DNA from: Durusdinium trenchii
Lineage: Eukaryota > Sar > Dinophyceae > Suessiales > Symbiodiniaceae
NCBI GenBank assembly: GCA_963970005.1
Contig: CAXAMN010026683.1
Coordinates: 396,452 to 460,451 of the forward strand
Length of the DNA: 64,000 bases
Reading direction: 5' to 3'
Shown here one piece after another: positions 50,980-59,854 of this stretch (the first letter of the stretch is position 1; each line of letters starts with the position of its first letter). Both the position numbers and the translations under genes were made by a program. The notes beneath the pieces are model-generated. The model was not told the origin of the DNA and made no database searches. It worked only from the letters and a program-made list of their open reading frames with translations.

Positions 50980-50997
50980 TTACCTGCCCCGCTACCA
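50980..50997 (-). promoter_or_regulatory. E2 primer-binding site (initiator-Met tRNA type)
   Basis: On the minus strand TGGTAGCGGGGCAGGTAA starts two bases after the 5' LTR. It differs from the E1 site in one of the first twelve bases. Confidence 0.8.
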
Positions 50998-50999
50998 AT

Positions 51000-51082
51000 G
51001 ATGGTAGCCCTTGCTCCGCGCACCGCGCGGACCTGTTTTCCTCTTGGGCGTAAAAGTCCCTGCACGGTCGACCAAATCAACA
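51000..51082 (-). repeat. E2 5' LTR, 83 bp
   Basis: Identical to 43639-43721. Its outer edge is followed by CTACT at 51083-51087. Confidence 0.9.
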
Positions 51083-51087
51083 CTACT
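51083..51087. repeat. E2 target-site duplication, high-coordinate side (CTACT)
   Basis: Matches 43634-43638. Confidence 0.85.
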
Positions 51088-52182
51088 ATATAGTCCTACT
51101 CACTGAGTTTTTTTCCTATTTTTTTAAAGCTCCATAATCGCATCACTCGCGGTGCTTCAATGAAATCAGCTGGACATGTCGGAAGCGCGCTTCTTGTTCT
51201 CTCTCCGAAAAGAACGGCGGAAGAGCTTGCACATCCTCCGTCCGGAGGCTTCGCTCCTTCTTGGACAAGTTCCTCGAGCTGAACGAGTCCGAGACCCTCG
51301 GGGAGGTGGCGCCGGGTGTGTCGTGGCGGGTGGTGCGCGGGTGACGACGGGTGACGGGGGCTGTTTCCGACGAAGCGGTGCGGACGAAGCACGGGTGGAC
51401 GAGACGGTGAGGACGAGTTTTCTCCAGTGGACGAGACGAAGAGGTCGGTTTGGTTTCTTCGAATGAAGAGAATGGATTGAATGACTGTATTGAGGTCAAG
51501 TTCCAGGCGAGTTCCAGGCTCCGGGTTTCGATCCACAGCCATCTCTTGAAGAAAGAGAAAATGAGGACGGTGAGGACGGTGAGGTCCTCTCTTTCTCAAA
51601 GGAGCCTCTCTAGATTTTGAAGCTGAGGAGCATCTTTCCTGAGAGATATTTTTTGTTTGAGGGCTGGGTTGAGGACTTTCAACAGCTCGATTTGATGTTC
51701 GGAGAGGTTTGCCAATCTCACAAGCAAATCCAGGCATTACCTCATTGTGGCTTAAGTGTGTTTAGATGACCGGAGGCCAATCTTAGACCCTACAATATAG
51801 AACGATTTCCATAATGTCAACCAGACTTGAACACCGCACAGCTATTTATTTGGAGGCCTATTCTTTAGAAAGCAAACACATTTTTGAACCTCTGTTCTTT
51901 CTCTTTGCCACCCTTCCAACACACTAACAACTCCTCCGCACTGGATCCGCTCTCGGATCCCTCCTTCACGCCCCGTGCGTGCACCACGCGCCAGCCGAAG
52001 CGGCAACAACGGCACTGGCTCTTGCAGAGGAAGGTGAACACCTCCTCGTCCTTCTCGGCGCCTGGGAGATCGGAGGGCCGACCGGAAGGGCGGAAGGGCG
52101 ACCGGAAGGGCCAGTCTGTGCTGCGTGGAGCAGTACGCGAGAGAGAGAGAGAGAGATCTTTTTGTAACTCAAGAGTAGGATG
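51088..52182. other. Intergenic; no supported gene
   Basis: Long minus-strand open frame (51737 to 51096) is basic and Ser/Pro-rich without a domain, so it is not called. Confidence 0.45.
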
Positions 52183-52258
52183 GGAGGAGCTGCTGCTGCT
52201 ACTGCTACTGTTCTGCTACTACTACGACTACTACGACTATGACTACGACTACTATCAA
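52183..52258. repeat. Interrupted CTG/CTA/CGA trinucleotide tract
   Basis: TGCTGCTGCTACTGC grading into CTACTACGACTACTACGACTATGAC. Confidence 0.85.
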
Positions 52259-52868
52259 GGAGTTCCAATCATCTTCCGGGACAAGGAGAAGAGCTCGGTC
52301 GTGAGCTAACATCCTGAAGAGTAGACCATATGACCAGTGGAAGCCTTTTATGACATTGGCAGAGCATCCCACTTTCGAAACATATTGACAGTGTGTGAGA
52401 GTGTGAGACTGCCCAGCTACACTGAGCAACATCTAGTGAAAATCCTTGATCATTAGCCTTAGGATGAACTTAAGGTCTGGTAATTCAACCTGATCTTTTT
52501 GGTCCTGGTCTTTGGAGGCTCTCTTTATGCCTCTTTTTGGCAGGCTTCTGGGGTTTTCGTTTGGTTTCTTCTCTTCACCCCTTGGTGAAGAAAAACCTTT
52601 TTGCTCGGGTTGAAGTGGGATCCAACGGTTCGACCCGCTGAACAGCGCCCAATGAGTGTGGCCTACGTGAGGCAGCGGAGTTCCCGTCTGACGGTGGAAG
52701 GACTATGGTCTCATGGGTGGGACCCTTTCGCCCTCCCTTTTGGGTCCAGAAAGTGTCCGGCATTTGCACCGGATCCAAACCCATACCCCATCCCCCATCC
52801 CCAGGAGATCGACCCGTGTGAATACATTGGTCACCCGTATGTCCGTTGGGATATGGTTGTTCTCCGAG
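52259..52868. other. Intergenic with splice-like signals
   Basis: A CCCATCCCCCATCCCCAG acceptor-like tract ends at 52804 and GTATGT occurs at 52837. The frames on either side do not agree. Confidence 0.35.
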
Positions 52869-52980
52869 GCTGCACTGCTGGAGGAATGCAACCGCGAGTG
52901 GAAGCCCACGGAGCGGAAGAAGCGGTGGTTTCCACGGGGGAAGGTGGTGCAAGTGGAGTTTGTTGCCTTGGGGGATGAAG
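52869..52980 (+). CDS. Candidate exon
   Basis: After TGGTTGTTCTCCGAG (AG 52867-52868) an open segment reads AALLEECNREWKPTERKKRW and FPRGKVVQVEFVALGDE. A GT at 52981 may be the donor; otherwise the frame stops at 53012. The charged helix followed by a beta-like strand looks like true protein. Confidence 0.35.
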
Positions 52981-53447
52981 GTGGTGAGGACGTTAAACGT
53001 ATTTTTTGGTGAAAAAGACAAGATTTGGTGAGTTCAGACGGGTGGGTCGCGAGTTTTCAGTCACCGGACCTTTGCTGCGCAAAAAAAGGCTTCAGGTGCA
53101 TTGTAAAACCCAAAGATCGGATGTAGACCTTCCGTCCAACAGCTCACGACTCGACCCCATCGAGTGTCGCAGGACTGGCAAGTCATGTGGCATTCTGGCA
53201 AGGGGCCGAACATCAAGGCTCCACCGAGACGGGACAGCTCAGTTTCGCGACGAGTCATGAGTCTGTTTGGAGGCCTTTTTGGTTGCAGGGGAGAGACGCG
53301 AGAGAGGTGACGTCTCTTTTTGCATGGAAAACGCTTCAACTCATCGACAAGAGTAGGGATGGAGGGATGGAGGTGGGGCCATAGCATCGAAAAAAAAAAG
53401 GAAAAACATGGCAGGTTGCTGATGGTTCATGTTCTACATTGGATTTT
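52981..53447. other. Intergenic; no supported gene
   Basis: Nothing recognised. Confidence 0.45.
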
Positions 53448-53545
53448 AAGAAGCTCAGCCAGCTTCTGCGCTTCTGGGATGCCGTCTGCCGCAACTGCCA
53501 GGGCCAGCAGGGCCAGCCCTGCATCAGCGAGGGTCAGGATGTGAC
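53448..53545 (-). CDS. Candidate exon, Ala/Leu-rich helix
   Basis: Minus-strand reading ILTLADAGLALLALAVAADG then IPEAQKLAELLKIQ. The strongly helical, Leu/Ala-rich composition contrasts with the plus-strand readings. A GATGCAG acceptor-like site is available. Could be part of a repeat-helix protein. No family named. Confidence 0.3.
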
Positions 53546-54002
53546 TTGGTGCACCGCGCAGTCGTGTCCCACCTGTTTGGTGGATCTTGGAATGCTGTTT
53601 TTTCCTGTTGGACGGTGTTTCTGGAAGAAGTCCAGACGGGAGGGAACCACGGCGACGTGGCGCCCCGGCGACATGGCCGTGGCAGTGCTTGATTCGCTTT
53701 TGGCATGTGGATGTTCATCCGGTTCTTTTCAGATCCACGTAAGAACCCTGAAACAGCTTCGGAGTCCCTCCGTTCCACCAAGTGTGTCAAACGCGAGTCC
53801 ACCCTGTCCACATCAGTCCAGGAAGTTTCTTTACATCAGTTGGAAGTCCTGTGAAACCTATAATGTAGACTCTTGATTACAAAAAAGGAGTTTTATCAAT
53901 TCCTCATACAAAGAGGTGTATTAATCAAGAGTGCATGGATTTCTCATATCATATAAGTTATATAGATGTATAGGTATTATTATCATATCATATATACAAG
54001 TT
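53546..54002. other. Intergenic; no supported gene
   Basis: AT-rich near 53940-54000, leading into the fold-back element. Confidence 0.45.
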
Positions 54003-54130
54003 AATATATATATATATACCCTGGAAGTCAAAGACAATGAAAGGAATGGTCTTTAGGGGACCTGAAAGGGAACTTCCTTTACTTGAGCCGGTCAAACAAT
54101 AGTCTTTGGACTTCTAGGGTATATATATAT
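54003..54130. mobile_element. Fold-back (MITE-like) element
   Basis: Left arm TATATATACCCTGGAAGTCA followed by AAGAC (to 54035) is mirrored by the right arm AGTCTTTGGACTTCTAGGGT followed by ATATATATA (54101-54130). The arms pair over about 28 bases with one mismatch and one single-base bulge. The 65-base centre has no coding potential. TA-rich outer ends resemble the TA-rich target of several small DNA elements. A clear target duplication cannot be picked out of the (TA) runs. Confidence 0.6.
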
Positions 54131-54268
54131 GATATATTAATACATAAGATTGTGTAGTACATTACATCATCTATAATCCATGGATTTCCTCGCAGCGCCG
54201 AGCGGGACGTGTGGAGGTCGGTCGGTTGGTCCTCCGTTGGGTCCTGGCGGTCAGCTCCTGTGACCCAG
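54131..54268. other. Intergenic leading to exon-like cluster
   Basis: No feature of its own. Confidence 0.4.
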
Positions 54269-54326
54269 GTGGTGCCATTGATGGAAGCGGAATTCCGCCG
54301 GGATTGCGCTGCTCGGCAGGGCCAAG
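54269..54326 (+). CDS. Candidate short exon
   Basis: Acceptor CTCCTGTGACCCAG (AG 54267-54268) and donor CCAAG followed by GTTGGT flank 58 bases reading VVPLMEAEFRRDCAARQGQ. A second GACCCAG followed by GTGGTC at about 54618 starts another open segment with two competing readings. This looks like a plus-strand gene with short exons between 54.2 and 54.8 kb. Family unknown. Confidence 0.3.
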
Positions 54327-55794
54327 GTTGGTGTTTTCCTCCGGGGCGAAGTCGCCAGGTCTTGGGGTTTGTGAAGTCAGTCACTGGTTTGTGGAGCTTC
54401 CCTCCACAGGTCCAGTTTCAGGTTCCATAGTTCGATGGGAATCTTCCCTGGGAGTAGACGTCTCACTGCAGGGGTTGTCACAGGGAAATCTCGGTTGGGT
54501 TGCCTCAAACCTGGACCCCCAGGCCGATCTTGCTTGGATCTCGCTTGGATCTCGCTTGGATCCCGGAACGCGATCGTCGCCGTCGCAACGGTCCTGCCGG
54601 ACGTGACGGACCCAGGTGGTCTTTTACAATACCCTCTTCCCGAGCGTCGACTCCTCGAACTTCCAGCTGCCGGGATGCCTCGGACCAGACGAAGTCAGCC
54701 AGGGCCACGGCACCCCAAAAAGAACAGTGATGGAGCAGGTTCCCTGTACCGGGGGGGCGTGACACGGCAGGATACGAGGTCCAAACGAACACTACTCTCT
54801 TTGTTGCTGTCGCATGTCGTACGGATAGACCGAGGAAATGCACTTTTCCTCTCTTTCAGTCCACTTTGAGAACAGGGGACGACATCTTGGTCCGGAAATT
54901 GTGAGATACATTCAGATGGATAGGGGTTGCATAATTGGAAACATGTAAAAACAGGTGACACAGATCGATGACTTTGTGCTTCTTTTTCCCGACGTGAACG
55001 CCGCGGTGCTTCGAAAGGCTTCGGGATATCTACCTCTCGGATGACGGGCCGGTGCGCTTCCGCAAGGCCCGTTTCACGCGGGAAGCGTTGGTAATTTGAG
55101 GTGTTTGATGCTGAAGGAAAAGGCGGGGATGATCCACAGATTCATCATTTGACAGGTTGGTATATATTTCTTCATCATATTTCTTCAATATGCTCTTTTT
55201 GAGGTGACCATGCCAGGTACTGTACAGCTCAATGCTTCAACATGCTTCGACCACATTCGGTTTTTGAACGACTAAATTGACAAGTGGTTGCATCCGGACA
55301 CATCCAGACTGGGGAACACGCATCTTTTTCCTGTTCCAAGCACGATGGACTGAGCTTTCCAAAATAGCCTGTGGGACACAGCTGTTCGCGGACTCAGGAC
55401 ATTCAGTGCTGGTCCGAACGTGATCACACATGGCCACGAAAAGGACACGAACACTTCACGAAAAGGACACCCCCAAAACCACCACGACGAAAAAGAACCC
55501 CAAAACCACCAGGCGTTGGGACCCGGGACGAAGCCCCAAAACGAGCGACTGGATCCAGCGAGCGGAGGCGGGCCTTCACTTCGGAGTGGAGGTTCAGAGC
55601 ATGAGAACCAGGAGATCAGCGGGGTTGTGATGGGGTGTGGGTGGAAGAACAGGGTGAGAATGGGGTCTACCTTCGGTCCAACATGATGCTTGTTTACCCT
55701 TAGGAACCCTTAGGTCACTTAGCCTTAGGAACCCAACCCGGCCCGACGCCGGACCTGGGCCGCAACCAGGAAGAGCGACTTCCAAGGAACGGAC
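54327..55794. other. Exon-like traces only
   Basis: Besides the segment near 54620 nothing supportable is seen. Confidence 0.4.
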
Positions 55795-56388
55795 CTAGGC
55801 GCCGGGGAACCGCCCGGTCGAGAACCACCGGGGGGGCGCAGCGCGCAGCTTGGTCCCACGGGTGGACCGAGTTCGGTTCGACCACGGGGTGTGGTCGAGG
55901 CTTTGGGTGTTTCTTTTTGAGATGCAGGTGTTTTGCTTCGGTCCGGAAAAGGTTCCAAACGGATGCACTTCTTGAAGTTTTGGAGCTTCTTCTTCCTCAT
56001 GGATCGGATCCGGTTTGACGGACTTTGCCGTGGTTTTCACAAAAACCGGTGCTGTGGAGAGATGAACACCACGCCGTGGAGAGATGAATACCCACCACGA
56101 TTGGGATTTTTGGCCAAAGGTATCAAGATTATACAGGAGGTTGTGCATGCGTGTTTTTGGTGAAATGCCACGCGGGCAATACGGAGGATTTATAGCTCCT
56201 GGGCCAGCAGTCTCGTCAAGGAGTTGGATCGAACTATGCCAACTCGTCCTTCTCTTCGCCACCAGGAACAGCATCATAGAAGAAATGAAATTGGGGACAC
56301 CACTGTATCTTTCTTGGAGGACCCGCACGAAATGAGAATCCGTGCCAAGAGAATTGAGACGCCAGACACAGGATCCAGATGCCCACAT
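55795..56388 (-). CDS. Hypothetical open frame, 197 codons
   Basis: Minus-strand reading includes VPNFISSMMLFLVAKRRTSW and MHNLLYNLDTFGQKSQSWWV, which look more protein-like than average for this region. The plus strand over 56157-56335 is also protein-like (PRGQYGGFIAPGPAVSSRSW), so strand choice is uncertain. No domain recognised. One of the two readings may be an exon. Confidence 0.22.
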   Translation of the reverse strand: MWASGSCVWRLNSLGTDSHFVRVLQERYSGVPNFISSMMLFLVAKRRTSWHSSIQLLDETAGPGAINPPYCPRGISPKTRMHNLLYNLDTFGQKSQSWWVFISPRRGVHLSTAPVFVKTTAKSVKPDPIHEEEEAPKLQEVHPFGTFSGPKQNTCISKRNTQSLDHTPWSNRTRSTRGTKLRAAPPRWFSTGRFPGA

Positions 56389-58733
56389 TTTTGGCTAATC
56401 TTTTGCCTGTTGAACAGGGTATATAGGTATATCATCCTTTCTTTTGGACCACTTGGATTCTGATGAAATCCACCGTCTGCCTTGAACAACCCCTGCCAGA
56501 AAAAGGCGCTCTCAGGTCGCCAGGTCGTCCCATTTTTGGGGGCGGACCAACCTCCCCGCACCGATCTGCATGAACATTCAGTGCAGAATCGATGCCCACC
56601 CAGCGACCCAACGGCCCTGGACGAGTCGACTCGACACGGCCCGCCCTGCGCAGTTTCGGACATGATGAGGAAGGTGATGTCCAGGGTGTCAGCCAGGCGG
56701 GACTGAGGTGAGATGCTCAAACACAAAGATGAGAGCCGCTAATATATATATATATATATTTACTCTTAATTACAAAAGTCTGGGCCATACTTGGACTTAG
56801 CTGGGAAACGCCTAAACTACTTAGTTGCTACTTCAGCCATGAGTCATCAGACATCATCAGACTCAAAGGCTCTGAAGAATTCAAATCCAGACCACCGTCC
56901 ACCTGTGAGACATTTGGGAGGCTGAAAAGAGAACGTGTGCCAACCCAATGTGGCGTCTGACTTGCCCTTTTTCTCCCGTTGATTGGACCCACCCTTGATT
57001 CGGACTGGGTCACTCTTTAATATCTCTTTCATGAGTCCCGCCAGGTGGTTCATCGCCATGTGCCCCCGTTTGAAAACCGCCATCGGGTGGTTGTTCACTG
57101 ATCTCGGGGCCGAGATGCGTGCGCTCCAGGCCCATGGGCAAGATGCTCCAGTGGCAGTCCGTGGCCTCCTCGAGGTGGATGGAGCCGGAGAGAGTTGGTT
57201 GGCTTGGGAGAGGAAGGTGTGGAGTAACTCCACTGGAACGGGAAAGAGTCCAGCCCAAACATGAGAAATGACCGGGGTCCCAGCCTCCAAACAAGAGGAA
57301 CTTAGACTGAGGTCCCAGCCTCCACTGCGCATGTCACCTGGACCTTTGAACGACAAATCGTGCGGGGTGGTGGCGTTCTCCAAGCTCTGAACACAGCGAG
57401 GGGGTTGTTCACCGTCTTCGCAACATTGGAAGACTTTTCGTAAGTTGCAAACAACCTGGAACCCACCATCTCACCCTGTTCCATTTTTCACCTTCCGATG
57501 GACCGGAAACGGAGGACGTTTCTGGCGAGCTTCGCACGTTCTGCAGACCTGTTTCGAAAAAGGACAGCTGGGTTGGCCTCCATGGTTTCTCCCATTGTTT
57601 GTCTGGGGGAACAAACCTGGAACTGTGCTCCACGGAGCTGGTTGTATCCTGCAAAATCTTTGGACAGAACTCTGCAAGGAAGTCAGAGATCCCAGCTTGC
57701 ATCCCAGTCTGCGGGTCTGATCTGGAGGTTTCTTTTTGCCAGGGCAGTTTGGTGATAAGGGTGGGCACGCCATGAACGACAAGGAGATCTTCTTTCAAGT
57801 TCATGGCGTCCTTTTTGGGGGGCTTTTGGATTTTCAGACCTGATCTCCACCCTGATCTCGGCAATTTTTTATCCAAAATCAATTCTTTTGGTCACTGACC
57901 TCACTGACCTCACTTCTTTTCCCCCAAAAAACAAAACCAACATGAAAGGATTCTTTGCATTTCTTTTTTGTTTCTTCCAGCTTTTTCTTCCTGTTTTTCC
58001 CTAAAAGTATTCTTGGACCCCTTGATGATCCTTGATGAACCGCGCTTTTCGAAACGAAGGCGGAGTGGCTATGATAACTCACCCAATGGCCGCGAGGAGG
58101 TGGCTATGTCTGAAGAGACAGCATCGTTCTCCGGCCGTCGTTGGGGAAGAAACGGAGCACTCGTTCCGAACGCGCCCAGAGACGGGTGAAGGTTTGGCTC
58201 AATTGAAAGACCAAGGGACATCAGTTTTGTTGATATCAGATATCAGATGGGCATCTCGGATCAGACATCTCTAATATGGATTTTGATCTTCCCCAAAGTT
58301 TGCTTTTTTTCTTCCACTGCAAAACCCTTGGAACAACTCACAGCTTGCCAGCTTCTCATGGCTCCCTGACAGTCGAGCTGAAGCGATCAAAAGGTAGCAT
58401 CTCTAAGCATCAGAAACTGGTGGATGGCTGGGCAATATGAGTTGATGTGGCTTTCAAGAGGTATTGTGAGAGACACCTAAGGTTGAGGCTTTTCAACTGC
58501 GCCATCTATTCCAGATTCTTTTCTCCTTTTTTTTTTTTTCTCGTGAACCGACCTGCACGCCGCGAGGACTTGGAGCTGGGCGACACGTGGCCCAGTTCGC
58601 CGGCTGGGCACCACAAGGAGGCGCGGTGGTGGTAACCTCGTGGCCGTGGGCTGCGCGGGCTGTGCGGGTTTCGCAGATGCAAATGGGGTAGAAGTTGGGT
58701 CGAAGTGTCATGGTTCGATCAACAAAGTGGATG
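56389..58733. other. Gene-poor stretch
   Basis: A (TA)n tract lies at about 56744-56760. A minus-strand segment near 57050-57200 (IHLEEATDCHWSILPMGLER) is a weak exon candidate. A T-run is at about 58530-58542. Confidence 0.4.
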
Positions 58734-58892
58734 AAGAGAAAGAGGAAGAGGAAGAGGAAGAGAAAGAGGAAGAGGACGAAGAAGAGAAAGAAGAGGAGGA
58801 CGAAGAAGAGGAATCACAGGAGGAGGAAGAGGAAACACAGGAGGAGGAAGAAGAAACACAGGAGGAGGAAGAAGAAGAGGAGGAGGAGGAGT
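58734..58892 (+). repeat. Purine-rich GAAGAG repeat with 21-bp higher-order units
   Basis: About 160 bases that are almost all purine on the plus strand. It reads as a Glu/Lys acid tract in one frame (58640-58894) and as an Arg/Lys tract in another. The second half has three units of ACACAGGAGGAGGAAGA type. Repeat origin is more likely than a real acidic protein. Confidence 0.85.
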
Positions 58893-59189
58893 GATGATGA
58901 TCAGTTTGATGATCATGAGGACAATTATTATGATTTATGATAACGATCATCATCAGTGTGATGCTCTTCCTGAGGAGATAGTCATTCGATGCGATTCGTT
59001 ATGCCTCACGAGTTATGCTCAAAATCTGCTGCAAGATCTTTGTGGGATCAGCTATCCCAGGCCGGCATGGGATCGGCGACCAGCAGCACGAACAGCCAAG
59101 ATCTGGCACCGGCGCGGAGCCCAGATCTGGCATGTGAAGAAGTGCGGAAGGTGTAGACCACAGGTTGTAGAGTTTTCTTTTTAAAAACC
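58893..59189. other. Intergenic
   Basis: Short ATGATCATGATC-like words; no gene seen. Confidence 0.45.
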
Positions 59190-59262
59190 CGCTCTTAGGT
59201 TGGAGGCACTGCTAGTGGGTTGGAGGCCATCGCTCTTAGGTTCCAGGCCATCGCTCGTAGGT
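59190..59262 (-). repeat. Second array of the MASNL-type 21-bp repeat
   Basis: Units TTAGGTTGGAGGCCATCGCT repeat about four times with changes, matching the array at 13450-13602. Confidence 0.85.
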
Positions 59263-59410
59263 AGCCTTCGGTCGGTGGGAAAAGAAATGACCACCCCAAA
59301 GGGCCACATGGACTAGAGTAATTAGTAAGGTTAAGGCCAGAACAAGTGCTGGGACCTTTGCTGTTCGAGTTATATATATATAATTATCTTAAGCTTTACA
59401 GAGAGTTTCC

Positions 59411-59854
59411 ATGGCATTCGAGATGTTAAATTTCCGGCCCTTCCCAGAGCTGGGATTGAGAAGCTTCCAAGCAGCTCTGCCTAGGCGAATGTGTCGGAGT
59501 CGGACGCCATGTCCAGTCGGAGCCCACGAGATGAGGTGGGGGATGAGACTCGAGCTGCGGCAAGAGACGGCGAGGTCGCAAAAGATTGGAGACAGTGTAG
59601 AAGAAGGGGCAGAAGATCTTGGGTCACAGTCCGTCCAACACTGTAGAAGATCTAAGAAAGATCTGTCCAGCCCGAGCTTCTGTCACAGGCTTTTTGAACT
59701 TGTTCCGTTCGCCCCCAGGTCAAGGTGTGGGATTGATGAGAAGCTTACGGAACTCTTTACAGAGATATCAACAGCCAGGTTAGATGTCAACATGCCAAGT
59801 TCAGAGCGTAGGACAAAGATCAAAGGTTGGTCAATTGAGCTAAAGGTGTACTGA
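59411..59854 (+). CDS. Hypothetical protein, 147 codons
   Basis: ATG-to-stop open frame beginning MAFEMLNFRPFPELGLRSFQ and ending with IDEKLTELFTEISTARLDVN and a basic tail. There is no domain I recognise and no clear splice signals. It follows the MASNL repeat array by 150 bases. Could be a small gene or chance. Confidence 0.22.
   Translation: MAFEMLNFRPFPELGLRSFQAALPRRMCRSRTPCPVGAHEMRWGMRLELRQETARSQKIGDSVEEGAEDLGSQSVQHCRRSKKDLSSPSFCHRLFELVPFAPRSRCGIDEKLTELFTEISTARLDVNMPSSERRTKIKGWSIELKVY

Larger units (their letters stand above)
43639..51082 (-). mobile_element. E2: Ty1/copia-order LTR retrotransposon, about 7.4 kb
   Basis: Complete element on the minus strand: identical 83-bp LTRs, 5-bp target duplications, initiator-Met-type primer site two bases inside the 5' LTR, purine-rich tract before the 3' LTR. 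Order is Gag, protease, C5-methyltransferase-like domain, integrase, RT, RNase H, then a third ORF. The identical LTRs mean a very recent insertion. Only one frame change is seen, between integrase and RT, and one apparent missense loss in the zinc knuckle. Confidence 0.95.

Noticed and set aside
51096..51737. 213-codon minus-strand open frame after E2
   Set aside because: Low-complexity Arg/Ser/Pro/His composition and no recognisable motif.
52805..52868. 32-nt exon plus 32-nt intron with good consensus ends
   Set aside because: The frames on the two sides do not agree after removal, and the intron would be too short.
58190..58205. Another spliced-leader relic (GGTTTGGCTCAATTG)
   Set aside because: Partial match only, without the preceding CCATT and without a downstream intact gene.
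58640..58894. Acidic Glu-rich protein
   Set aside because: The open frame is produced by a purine repeat that is open in other frames too (Arg/Lys-rich); no flanking gene structure.
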